Positions 26,185 to 37,966 of a DNA stretch of 64,000 nt are shown one piece after another. The stretch is from Aurifilum marmelostoma (taxonomy: Eukaryota > Ascomycota > Sordariomycetes > Diaporthales > Cryphonectriaceae): assembly GCA_027559495.1 (NCBI GenBank), contig JAMXSV010000021.1, forward strand, positions 186,001 through 250,000, in the 5' to 3' direction. A program made the position numbers and the translations under genes. Every line of letters starts with the position of its first letter. Positions within the stretch are counted from its first letter, which is position 1. The notes beneath the pieces were generated by a model that did no database searches, was not told the origin of the DNA, and worked only from the letters and a program-made list of their open reading frames with translations.

Positions 26185-27699
26185 GGGAAAGAAGAGCTTC
26201 CTCGTCGCAGCACACCTCTTCTACGTCTGTTTCTTTGTTTCTTACAAGGTGCATTCCCCTGCACGAGGCTCTTCTCTGGCCTGCTCCGCTACCTTATACT
26301 TTCCTTTCTCTTCTCCGGAGCAAAGCCCGAAACTTCTTAGGGATTCTATGGTGAGAGTGCCTTTCAACTCCACCGACGACGAACGGCGTCATTTGAAGAT
26401 GGGGATCACGACACAACACACACACACACACACACATCAAAAGTTCTGCTGCAGCATTTACAAACATCTTGCCCTCTCCTGTTGTTCAATGTACCAACAC
26501 AGCTTGCTAGCCAAGCTTCTTCTCTATATTTTCCCCCACCTCAAACGGGACACAACACACAACACGGGAGAGGGTGGCGCGCAATGCTTGAATGACAAAT
26601 CGGGTTTGGCACTTGGGAGGGACAAAAAAAACCCTGATTGCATCCTTCAGGCGAGGATCTCAGTGGCGTGTACGGAGTACGTAATTCACAGGGCTTGTAC
26701 GATTACAAGCTGGTGGTGGAACGGTGGTTGGGGGCTGTTCTTTCCTTAACTCATTTTCGGTTTGAGAGCGAGCCTTGTTTCTGACACGGATTGATGCGGA
26801 AGGGTGAAAAAAAAGGGCTTTGTAGCGTGGATGACGGGAGCAGGATCCGGACACTGAAAAGGGGAATACAAACTGGGGCCGTGTGGACTGAATTCTCAAA
26901 GCAACATTGTGCGCAGGAAGGAGGAGCAAAGCAACACACAGCAGTGGAAGAGAGGACCTGGGGTCAGGACCGTCAGCTCTGAACAGCCATTTGTGAGGAT
27001 TCAAACATTGTAACAAGTTTCTATTCTCTAGCGAACTTTCTTCATTCGTTTCTACCTCTTGTGTCGTGTCTTTTCTGATTGTGATGTCAAAAGAGCGTGT
27101 GGACGGGTGCTTGTTCATCACACACTATATACAATAGCTGTGAAGAGTATAATAGCATTATCAGTGTACTCAGAAGTAGAATTAACCCCCTGCAGCCCAC
27201 TGTGTTCTACCCACACCCCACAATCAATGGTGTATCAAAGGACCCGACGACGGCACCGACGCCGACAATGAACCACGGCGCCGGTCCTGAACCCCCCCGC
27301 CCTTCGCACGTGAGACTTGGTTCCCCTTCTTCCTTCTCTGGGCCAAAATCAAGTCATCGCCATCGACATCAAGCCCAGCAGCAACATGCCACACGGAACA
27401 AGTTACAATACCGACAGCAAATGACACATGGACCGAGCAAGTCACCTGCCTCTGCGCCAACCGCAGGCGTCGATCTCAGCCGGGGGTGGATTGTGTCTAT
27501 CTGGGTATGCAGGCTCGAAACATCCTTCGTCCCGAATCCTTTATTCAACCCCATCTTTGGTTTTTGGTTTTTTTTTTTTTCTTTTTTTCTCTCTCCTACC
27601 CTCGTCTTCTTGTTTTTTTTTTTACTGCTACCTTCCGTGTTTCCCCCACTTCACACCCCACCACACCTTGTCCCTCTTACATCTTACGATGGCACGTTG

Positions 27700-27774
<75 letters not shown>

Positions 27775-30700
27775 TCCACGTGGACGACTCCTCTGGGGCG
27801 ATGACACTCGCCATGATCCGAGGAAGAGGGACAGGTAAGATCTAGATCCTGTGTCTCAGGCTTATCGCCACCGCCGTCGCCGTCGCCGTCACCACGTCTA
27901 CGATGGGGTTTGGGGGGGGGGAAGGCTCAAAGAGGAACGTGGTAGGATTTTTTTTTCTTCTTCTTCCTGTCTGGATGAGAAGGTGCCATGCCTCGATCCG
28001 GCCGCGGATTCCAGGGGATAGGATCTGCGGGTGGGGGTTGGTCTTTTTCCTGTTGGCTGGGTGTGGTGGGGTGGGTGAACGGTGATGGGGGCTGTCTTAC
28101 TGGGACCTTTTCGCTCTGCGCGTTGGGGGGGGGGGGTTCTTTTTTTTTTTCTTCTTTCTTTCTTGGGACCGTTTACCTGACGTGCAGGAGAGGTATGTCG
28201 TTATTTCTATTTCTTGTCTTCAGGAGGGTGTCTCTGTGGGGGGATGGATGATCAAGTGCCGCGTGTGATATGTGATGAAGGGAGCTGAAACTCTCGTCCC
28301 CCCCCCCCATCTCGTCGACAAATCATATGATTCTTTTTTCTTTTCTTCTTCTTTTTTTTTATTTTTCTCTCGTGAGATGATGATATGTAATTATCTTGTC
28401 GTTGTCGGGATCACCTCATCCCCTCTCCTCTCCTCTCCTCTGCAGAACCACAGGAGGAACCAGAGGAACGGGTTTGACGTTGCCAACGGGAGGAACGCCT
28501 CGCAGCGGAGAAGCCCTGCATGTCAGAGAGCGAGAACCAGCCTTTGCACACCAAAGGTTCTGCTGGTCCCGAGGGATCAGGCGTGCAGTATGCCGTGCAG
28601 CTTACTCGGCTTACACGACAGGCACGATGCCCACGATAGCAGAGGTAATTCCTCATCCAGGAATCGTATCTCGGATTTGAGACCATCTGACTGATGTACG
28701 TCGTCGCACTGCCCTTACTCCTCCTGCTGCCCGACGTAGGCAGCAGACATGTAAGCAGAGGTGGCAGCTAGTCAGTGTTTTCTTCCCTATTCTTCTTCTT
28801 CTTCTCCTCGCCCAGGGTCTTTTCCAGAGCAGTCAGACCCGTAAGCAGAAAGGAAAGTCCCCCTTCCCACCAAGAGACAGTCATCTCAATATCCGATCTC
28901 GGTATATTGGGGCTGGCGCGCACATCCACTCCCGTGTAGGTATAGTAGGACAGACGCAAGGCAGTCGAGAACCACCGAACACTACCTGACAGGCCCCGAA
29001 TTTTTTTTTGTGGTTTCTGCCCCCATCGGCGCCCCTCTCCTTTTTTTTTTTTTTTTTTTGTTTTTTCCTTCTTTTTCTTCGGGTTCTGGTGTGATTCCGA
29101 TTCCTGTTCCTGCATAAGCACGGCAGAGCTAAGTGTGACTATGTAGTATAGCCTGCATCAACACAGTAAACGCCGCAGAGGTACATGCAGTAGTCCCAGT
29201 ATGATCTCACCACACAAAGTTTATATATAAATAAATATATATATACCTGAAAGCAACAACATCACAGTGTGTGAGCCAGAAGAAGAGAGAAGGGGGGGGG
29301 AAAAAACGCGCAGCAAATCAGGAAACACACTTGACATACATACGGAAGGGGGTGGATACGCCGTGTGCGTGCCATCCGAGCTGAGACTGTGCTGCTGCAG
29401 AGAGTCGGGTCTACTGCCGTGGGGATACGATATCGTATCGTCGAAGGTACATTTGCATTTGGTACTTGTTATGCACGTACTATAGTATGCAGTACATACA
29501 GTAGTGCGGACCGGGAGAGAAAAGAGAGGGAGGGGGGGGATTACGTGTGCCCTCCGCCCACCAGAAACCGATACATATTAGCACCGCAGGAGCAGGCCGA
29601 TTGCTCCGGGTGGTGGTGGGTGGAGGGCTGTGACTGGCTGGAAAAGAAGGAACACGGAAAAAAAGAGAGTTTACCAAGTTCGGAGCAATGTGCGTCATCA
29701 GGTTGTTGCTATGCTGTGTTGTCCTACCACACACACATACACACACACACACACACAGACACACACAGACACAGATACATACTATGGTACAGACGTATAT
29801 ACACACACCTTCTTTCCCTGTCTGTCGGTCTATTGCTATCTTCTATTTGCCTCTTGCATCTGAGCTGCCTGACCCTTCTGGTTGGCTGGTGTGTTGATCC
29901 GGATTGATGACAAGCCGTGCGTGGTAAATTGAGTTGTCTCTCTTTCTGGCTGGCTGAGAAGAAGAAAGAAGAATGAAGCAAAAGGATTGGGCAGAAACTT
30001 TCAGTAATAATAATAATCATCAAAAAAAAAAAAGGACAGTCAGATTTGGAATCGTGCGTGGTGAGTGGTCAGTTCTTCATTTTGAAACCGGCGCCGGGTC
30101 ATCGGTGTCTCTGGTCGTATAAGCAGCAAACAAGGTAAAAGCAGAAAAAAGAGAGAGGGAAAAAAAAAAAAAAAGATCCCTCCCCACCCAAAAAGAACCG
30201 AAAATCCTATTCTGGATGTTCATAGGGCTGGATGGGTGAGACATGGCGGCGAGACAACACGGGCTGGCGCACACTCCTCTCTGGTGCCTCTTCTCACTCT
30301 CCTCGGTCTTCTGGGTGGAGGAAAAGCAAGCTAGCACAAGCAATGAACCGTTAGGCCCACGTTGGTGCAGCAAAGTATCTTTTCGGCTGAGGTACATGGG
30401 ATCAATTTTCTTGATGACGGGCTTCATCTCTGGCCTGGGTCTATCTGTCAATCATGGCGTGAGATCTTGGGTTCCCGCCCCTCCCATTAACCCCCCCCCC
30501 TCCTCCTCTCTTTCGCACCTGCTCCCGAGCTGTGTGTGCCTTTTTTTTTTTTTTTTTTTTTTCCTTCGTAAAGCCCAGTGTTCCGAGATGGGAGCAGATC
30601 ACTCTGGAAGAAGAAGAGGATCGGGAAACCGGTGTGCTTGTTGGTTGTGTGGGCTGGTGTTCGGGACCGCTAATGCAACTCTGAGACGGTGGGCTCGCAC

Positions 30701-32149
30701 TCCAGCGGGAGAACAGGGCCACCTCCTGGGTTATTTTTTCTTGTTGAAAAACTTTCTTGTCTGGGGCAGATCATCTGTTGGACTATCGAGAGACTTGGAC
30801 GAGACTATGAGATGCAGGTCGGGAAGACGTGCATATCTGGTGGCTTTGATTTTTTATTTTTTCTTTGTTGGGGGGCTTTGGCCTTGCTTACGTGCAGGTC
30901 CTGTAGGTCGGTCGGTGGTGAGTGGGTGGTGAGTGGGCGGGTGAGTTCAGGGTTTCTCGTGTGTTGTTGTGGCTGGCCATCAATGGTCTCCAAAATGGCC
31001 TGTTTTTGGTTTTTTTTTTTTTTGTCTCTTTCCTGTCTTTACTTCTCCTTCTTTTTTCTTTTCTTTTTTTTTTTCCTTCTTTCCTCTTTTATTTTATATG
31101 GCTACAACATCTATGAGGTAATGTCTGTTTGGTTGTGGTTTCTTCCAATTTGATGAATACCCTGGGGGGGGGGGGGGAAACCCTCTACTCCTAACCCTCG
31201 TCGTCTTCAGTTGTTGAAAATTTAGTATTGGATAGAGCTTCAGGCAGATAGATAGACATGGCCACCAAATTCTCATAATAAAAAAAAACAAAATAATATC
31301 CTCTCAAACCACCATCGCGTGCATGACGTTCTCCATCCAGTCGTCACATCACATACCCGAATATTGACCACCACATCGCCGATTCAAGATAAGGAACAAA
31401 CCCAGAACGCCCATCTTTTCCACACCACCACCGGGCACTCGACCACCTCACCACCTCACCTCACCTCACCTCGCCTCGCCTCAAGCCCAGCCAGCCTCAA
31501 TATCTCTCTTTCCGTGCTTGTCTGTCTCACCTTCCTCTTTCCCCTCTATTCAGTCCAGCTCCCCATCTGACGCATTCTGCATTCCAGTGGCCCGGGTACA
31601 AGCCTGAGCCCCGCCAGCTCGGGACCTAGAGCAGCCGCGACGATACCCAGCTGAGCCTTCTTTTTCGGGAGTGGTTGCGTGTCATCACGAAAACCCGGAA
31701 AACCTTAATTTCCTGGGGCAACAGGAAGACCGGGAGAGGCTGTCTCTTCACGAGACGCCACATACGAATAGAGTCTGGCGCCTGGGGGCCCGCACGCCAT
31801 CTGCAACGGAACAAACGGGGCCACACGAGGCTGAAAGAAGGACAGGGGGGGGGGTGGAGGAGGACGACGACGAGGAGGCACGCCCTTCCATCACACCGTC
31901 CGACCTCTTGCACACGGGCTTCTTGGCGCGGGCATCATCAGCAGCGGAGCGGAACGTCTTGCCCGTCCTCTGCCTCTCCAGCTTCGCCGACCATAGCGAG
32001 GACATCGACCAACCAGCCAGGGCCGTGTGCTTCTCCTGCACACCATCTTGAGCTTGGCCGGGTCGGTCCGGTCAATCAATCCCATCAGCTGCTAGGGGAC
32101 GGACGGACACACACTCATACACACACCGCCTCTTGTGTGTCCTCTTACC
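26185..32149. other. 6-kb low-complexity intergenic region
   Basis: No supportable gene. It contains long T, A, C and G runs, a 35-unit GT repeat, CA repeats near 29729-29765, and a 16-nt perfect palindrome at 29424-29439. The last 0.8 kb (31.3-32.15 kb) is the promoter/leader of the Dph6 gene. A plus-strand open frame at 31671-32051 ends 100 bp before that ATG but has no motif that I recognise. Confidence 0.5.
27702..27771. repeat. (GT)35 microsatellite
   Basis: About 70 uninterrupted bases of alternating GT, the longest simple repeat in the window. Alternating purine-pyrimidine of this length can adopt Z-DNA and is usually polymorphic. Confidence 0.97.
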
Positions 32150-34847
32150 ATGTCGTCCTCGTCTTCGTCGGCCAGCAGTCTCAACGTCATCGCCCTGGTC
32201 TCTGGTGGCAAAGACAGCTTCTTCTCGGCCCTGCACTGTCTGGAGAACGGACACCGCCTCGTCGCCCTGGCCAACCTGCACCCCCCTCCCCTGCCACCAC
32301 CACCACGCGGTCAGACGGCGCCCAGTAGTCATGACGACGACGACGACCACCACCACCACCCCGAGGCGGTAGAGCTGCAGGAGACGGACCTCAACTCGTT
32401 CATGTACCAGACCGTCGGCCACCAGGTCATCCCGCTGTACGCCGACGCCACCGGCCTCCCCCTGTACCGGCAGCCCATCCTGGGCGGCGCCGTCCAGACC
32501 GGAAGAGAGTACTCCACCGCCAGGGCCGCCCAACAGGAGGCAGACGACGAGACAGAGTCCCTCGTGCCCCTCCTCAGGACCGTCCTCGCCTCCCACCCAG
32601 AGGCCAACGCCCTCTGCGCCGGCGCCATCCTGAGCACCTACCAGCGCACCCGCGTCGAGTCCGTCGCCCTGCGCCTGGGTCTCGTCCCCCTGGCCTACCT
32701 CTGGAAGTACCCCATCCTTCCTCCACCACCACCACCGCCGCCAACCCTGGCAGGAGACGATGGCGGTGGCGGTGCTGCTGCTGTTGTGGCGGACGAGGCG
32801 CAGCTGCTGCTGGACATGGCCGCCGCGGGGCTCGAGGCGCGCATCATCAAGGTCGCCTCGGGCGGGCTGGACGAGGGGTTCCTGTGGGAGAATGTCGCGG
32901 GCGCGAGGGGCATCACCATGCTCAAGAGGGCCATGGGGAGGTTCGGGTCGGCCGTGCTGGACACGGGGGCTGTCCTGGGGGAGGGTGGCGAGTTCGAGAC
33001 GCTTGTTGTGGACGGGCCGAGGAGGTTGTTTGGGAAGAAAATTGTTGTGGAGGAAGGGGATCGGTCGGTTGTGCGGGAGGGGGGTGGGATGGCGTGGTTG
33101 AATGTGCGGCGGGCGAGGGTAGAGGACAAGGAGGAGCCGGTGGTTGAGGGCGCGGACGACGGGGCTGTGGTGAGGAGACCTGAGCTGTTTGATCAGAGGT
33201 TCCGGCGGGTGGTCGAGTTGTTGACCTCTACTGTTGTGGGCGACGTCGACGATGACAGTCAACAGCAAGACGATGACAGCCTCGTCCCTGTCACTCTCAA
33301 CAAGGCTGATGATGGCCGTCCTTCTGCCCACCTTCAACCCTCCACCTCATCGTCCCACATTCAGACCTGGGTCATCACCCGCCCCCAGACCAAAGACACC
33401 AACAACCACCTCACCATCCAACAAGAAACCAGCATCCTCGTCGAAGAGATCCGCTCACGCCTCGCCAGACACAACCTCACCCCAGCCTCCATCACCAGCA
33501 CCATCATCATCCTCCGCTCCATGGCCGACTTCCCCGCCATCAACACCATCTACGGCTCCCTCTTCACAGAGCCCAACCCTCCGTCTCGAGTGACCATCTC
33601 CTGTGGCCATCTCCTCGCTCCCAACACAGGCAACATCGCCATCTACCTCACCCTTCCTACCACCACCTCCTCCTCCTCCTCCTCCTCCTCCTCTCACCAC
33701 GCATCAGTCCCAGACAGACAGGGTCTCCACGTCCAGAGCAGATCCTACTGGGCCCCGGCCAACATAGGCCCCTACAGCCAAGCCATCACATTCCCCATCC
33801 TCCCAGCAGCAAGGGCAGTGCACATAGCAGGCCAGATCCCCCTCCTCCCAGCAACCATGGACCTGCCCGCCGCAGCCATGGACGTCCAGCTCGCCCTGTC
33901 CCTGCAGCACCTCTGGCGCATAGGAACCGAGCTGCGCGTCCAGTGGTGGACCAGTGCAGCCGTCTACCTCCCCCGCGCAGACACCACCACCATAACAGAC
34001 ATGTCCACGCGAGAAAAGGCCCACATGGCCTGCCGCGCCTGGAAACAAGCCCACACCTTCTCAGCGTCCTCTCCCGACGATGACGCCGACGACGACGATG
34101 TGAACGGCCCAGACCTGTGGGACCGCAAGTTCGACCCCCGCTACATGTCCTACACGGGCGACAGCCCCAGCGCCGACCTGCCAGACTACACCCTGCTGGC
34201 GGAAGACGACGAGGGAGACCCCAGCACCAGCAAGACCCCCGTGGTGCCGTTCTGCTTCGCCGCAGAGGTGGACGAGCTGCCGCGGTCGGCCGAGGCAGAG
34301 TGGCACGCGCACGCGGGGCTAGCGGGGCTGGACGCGGGCGCCGGCTGTCGCGTGCGCGTGTGGCGTGAGCGGAGAAGGAGAAGGCCGGGGACGGGGACGG
34401 CGACGGCCGATCCTGCGGCGGAGGTGGTGTGCCGGGCTGAGCACTGCCTTGTTCTCGCGCCGTCGGACGAGGTCACGGGCCGGTGTCTGCACAGCGTCGT
34501 CGCCGTCGAGGCTGGGAGTGCGGTGGTGACGCCCGAGGAGCTGGTGACGGCTCGCGCCTGGGCGGACGACATGTTTGGTCGTGCCCTGGCCGGGCTTGCA
34601 GGGGAGGAAGGGAGGGAAGGGTCAGCACCACGGCAGCGACCGTACCTGGTGTATCTCGACACGGGCCTGTTTGCGGCGGAGGAGGAGGTTGGCAGGGTTA
34701 TCGCGGAGGAGGGGCTGGCTGTTGTTCCTTGCGCTTCGCTCTGGGGCGGGGCTGAGGGGGGGTACGAGGCTTGCGATGGTGGTGCTGTATCGGGACTTTG
34801 GGCCGTCGCCGGCGGCGGTGGCGGCAGCATTTTCAGAGGCATCGTAG
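32150..34847 (+). CDS. DPH6: Diphthine-ammonia ligase with C-terminal RidA-like domains
   Basis: Catalyses the last step of diphthamide formation on elongation factor 2, the ATP-dependent amidation of diphthine; cytosolic. The first ATG in good context is at 32150. Residues about 11-35 hold the PP-loop ATPase motif (VIALVSGGKDSFFSALHCL, with SGGKDS) and ALANLHP. Next come the family blocks MYQTVGHQVIPLYADATGLP, GAILSTYQRTRVESVALRLG and GEGGEFETLVVDGPRRLF. The second half carries two RidA/YjgF-like regions, as in yeast Dph6; one reads YWAPANIGPYSQAITFP...VHIAGQIPLLP. There are low-complexity Asp/His and Ser inserts. No intron. The frame breaks at the G7 run 34756-34762. With six G the end becomes SLWGGAEGGTRLAMVVLYRDF and stops at 34847 (898 residues). 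Without correction the frame runs on into low-complexity sequence to 35116. Confidence 0.9.
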
Positions 34848-35042
34848 GTCCATTATGGTTTCAATCTACGCAGTGGAGGTCCTCTAAAGATACCCAATAT
34901 CACAAGTCACATCCAAAAAAGTTGTCAACACGTAATGTTCTTCTCTCTATCAAGCTGCCCACCACCAAGTATATCAACCAACTCTCTCTCTCTCTCCCTC
35001 TTTCCCTCCCACTCCCCCCCCCCCCCCCCGCCAAACCCACAC
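34848..35042. other. Tail-to-tail spacer between DPH6 and the bZIP gene
   Basis: 195 bp between the corrected stops of two convergent genes. It contains a CT-rich stretch and a run of about sixteen C near 35014-35029. Both 3' UTRs probably overlap here. Confidence 0.6.
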
Positions 35043-35844
35043 CTACGGAAACAAATACCCCATCCCCTGATGATGATGATGATGACTCCCTCCCCCCTGC
35101 TCCTGCCCCATCATAACATCCGGCAAGAGAGCATGATAACCCAGCTCCGCGCCCCCCTCCGCCGCCCACGAGCTGCGGCGACCCGTGGTACAGCACGGCC
35201 CCCGGGCTCCTCCCCCCCGAGCTCCCCGCCCCGCACGCCGGCGACGCGGGGTCGTAGTACGCCGCGCTGGTGCCGCCGCCGCCCCCTCCCTGCTGCTGCG
35301 CCGCCTGCGCGCTCAGCATCTCGTCCAGGTCCGCGTCCGACACGGAGAAGAACCCCGCCGCTGCGTCGAGGCCCAGGTCGCCACCGCCACCGCCGCCTCC
35401 TCCCAGGTCCTGGTGATGATGGGACGGCAGATACGGCGATGACGAAGTGGTCGACGAGACGCCGGGGTAGAACTCGGCGCTGGTGTGTTGTTGCTGCTGC
35501 TGCTGGCGGTGATGATGATGATGATACCCGCCCCCATAAGAAGCCGAGCCAGGCGGCGGCGGCGGCGACGACGACAGGTGCGCGCGCATGCTCTGGTTCT
35601 CGACGCGCAGGGACCGCCGGGCGCGGTCGGCGTCGTCGATCTGCTCGCGGATGCCGGCGATGTCGGACTGGAGCTGCTTGACGTAGTCGGCCTTGCGCTG
35701 GCGGTGCTGGATCTGGGCGCGGCGGACCTGGGCGCGGCGCTTGTTGCGGGCCGACTGCTCGTCCTCGTCGGTCCTGGCTGGGGAGGATGGGTTGTTGGTG
35801 GTGGTGGTGGTGGTGGTGGTGGTTGATGTTGTTGCTGTTGTCAT
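35043..35844 (-). CDS. bZIP transcription factor with divergent basic region
   Basis: Start ATG at 35844. After a Thr-rich N terminus, residues about 30-60 form a basic region (RNKRRAQVRRAQIQHRQRK) continuing into a leucine-zipper-like helix (ADYVKQLQSDIAGIREQI...). Compared with Yap-type NxxAQxxFRxRK, the invariant Asn is Val and the Phe is His. A VRRAQxxHRxRK variant is, from memory, found in other fungal bZIPs. The rest is His-, Gln- and Gly-rich with FFSVSDADLDEMLSAQ as a possible short motif. The frame breaks at the C6 run 35152-35157 (G run on the coding strand). With five bases the C terminus reads GAELGYHALLPDVMMGQEQ...GMGYLFP and stops at 35043 (266 residues). The uncorrected frame runs through a long poly-G tract to 34900. 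Function and targets unknown; presumably nuclear. Confidence 0.8.
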
Positions 35845-35899
35845 GTGATTTGGGTTGGGGTTAGCCTTGTTCTTTTGGTTCTGGCCGCCATGGTGAGGG

Positions 35900-35949
35900 G
35901 GAGGAGGAGGAGGAGGAGGAGGAGGAGGAGGAGGAGGAGGAGGAGGAGG
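35900..35949. repeat. (GGA)n microsatellite
   Basis: About sixteen GGA units immediately upstream of the bZIP start; on the coding strand this is a (TCC)n pyrimidine tract in the promoter/leader. Confidence 0.9.
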
Positions 35950-37715
35950 TCGTCATGGAAGTGGTGGATGCGAGGTGGTGACGATCATCTGCACTGGCGC
36001 AGTAGGCTTGCAGAGGATGTGGCAAGAATGAGACAACACAGGTACACCCTTTATACGGAATATAACAAAAGGGAAGGGGAAAAAAAAGAGATCAATAGTA
36101 GGAGGAGGAGGAAGAAGAAGAAGAAGAAGAAGAAGAAGAGAAAGAAAGAAAAGAGAGAAAAAAACAACAGGTATGGAATCAATCCTGCTGGCCTCTCCTC
36201 CTCCTTCTCTTGCCCACACCGAACAAGCGGTACCGAGCACACGAACTCCGAAGGTTCCCGCCCTCCCTGGCACCCGTTGACAAATCTCCCTGCCCGAATC
36301 CAGGCATAGCATCACCAGTCCGCGCAGAGGAGCAACCAGCGCCAAGTCCGAAGCAGGTCGGCGCGACGACGCCAGAGGCTGAAAGGAGGTGGGGGTGGGA
36401 AGGAAAAAAAGAGGGTGGAGCGGATGGTTTGACGAGATTATAAAGGGCAGAGGGGAAGGACCCAGTGGTCGGCGTGAGAAAGGATAAAAAACAAAAGAGA
36501 GAGCCTGTGTTCCTTTTCTTTTTTTTTGGGTTTTCCTCCCCCCCCCCCTCCCCATCCTTTTCTCCTAACCTTTTTGCTTCCTACTTCTTTTTTTTTTTTT
36601 TTTTTTTTTACAAAACATACATACCTGGTCTGTTCGGCTGGCCTGGATCACTCTGGACAAACTTGAGCTTCCTGGCCGTCGAGTCCTCCTGGTTCTTCCT
36701 CCAGTACGTGGTGAAGGAGGGTCGATCTTCCTGGGAGGAGCCGCGAGATTCCATCTTCTTCTGTCTGGTGTGTTTTAATTCTCGCGGGGAAGAGACAACG
36801 GCGGTATGTAACATTCCTTGTGCTGACCAGGCTGTGAGGAAGGAGAAAGAAGGGGGAAAAAATAGGGAGAGAGATAAGAGAGAGAAAAAAAAAGATCTCA
36901 TTCGTCTTTCTATATATTTCTTGTCCTTCTTCTCACCTCACATTCCCCCGTCCCGCTCGCTCGCCCTTCGGAACCCACGCGAGATGATGGAGGGGGGAGC
37001 TGATTAAGAGACCCAGAGTCGCAGCCCATCATGTCCTGCATTCTTTTCCCCTTCCCCTCTCTTTTTTTTCAGCAGGAGACAGACAAGAATACGACTTGGA
37101 TTCATGTCCGCCGCGCCCTTCACCGAGCATCCCGGGGGGGGGGGGGGGAGGGCTGTCGCGGAGAGGGAGACCCATCGTGACAGCTATTCAGAGGTGGGGC
37201 TAAGCCGGATCGAGTAATTTGGGTTATTCAGGTCCATACATTGGTGGGAGCCTGGGCCCCGTCTTGGTGTGCAGCCGTCGCTGTGCCGGTGCAGCCAATC
37301 ACTGCCCGTGGGGAAAAAGCTGACATGATCCCGCGTCCTCATGCCAGAGCTATAGATGGGCTGCGTTGCGGCTATGCAGAAAGAAGAAGACGAAAGAGAG
37401 AAAAAAGATAAGTGTTTGCCTAAGAGGGGGCGCCGGGCGGCGTAACAACGCACCCCCTGCCCCCCTTGAGGGATGTGGACCGATCGATCGATGGGTTTTT
37501 GGTCATGGTTACACCGGCGTTAAGCGCTGTCGGCCACGAGATGCAGGTTGATCTGGTCTTTTTGTCCTGGGCCTGCTGGGTTGGGATAATAATAGGGATT
37601 GATCAAGGTTGAGGGGTCGTCTTCATGAGCCAGAGATGGGGCTGGAGGGGCAGTGAGTGGGTGGGTGAGTGAGTGACTTGACTTCCGAGGCCGAGGAGGC
37701 TGTGTCAAGCCTGGG

Positions 37716-37742
<27 letters not shown>
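37716..37742. repeat. (CT)n microsatellite
   Basis: About thirteen CT units 220 bp beyond the stop codon of the peptidase gene. Confidence 0.9.
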
Positions 37743-37746
<4 letters not shown>

Positions 37747-37966
37747 GTGTGTCTCACTCACTCTATCTTCAAATATAACAAAGCCCCCATTCCAAAGCTT
37801 TCCGCAGCATCCGAGGCGTTCTACTAGGCTGAACCAGCTGGCGAAATGTCGTGTGAAAATGGCAGCCTGATGTCGAGGTTATTTTGCATCAAGGTGTACA
37901 AGAAATGCTTCACAGGAAAATATATCTGAGAGAGTTGGGCCGAGAGTAGTCTTGTTGTATTCATCA

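Larger units (their letters stand above)
35845..37966. other. Intergenic region upstream of the bZIP gene
   Basis: No gene seen. It contains a (GGA)n tract (35900-35949), an AGA/GGA-rich stretch (about 36097-36145), T and C runs near 36540-36608, a G run near 37136-37149, and a CT microsatellite at 37716-37742. It serves as bZIP promoter and as 3' flank of the peptidase gene. Confidence 0.5.

Noticed and set aside
34848..35116. Extended C-terminal tail of DPH6 in the raw frame
   Set aside because: The sequence is low-complexity Ser/Leu/Pro/Asp, runs into the antisense bZIP gene, and disappears when the G run at 34756-34762 is read as six.
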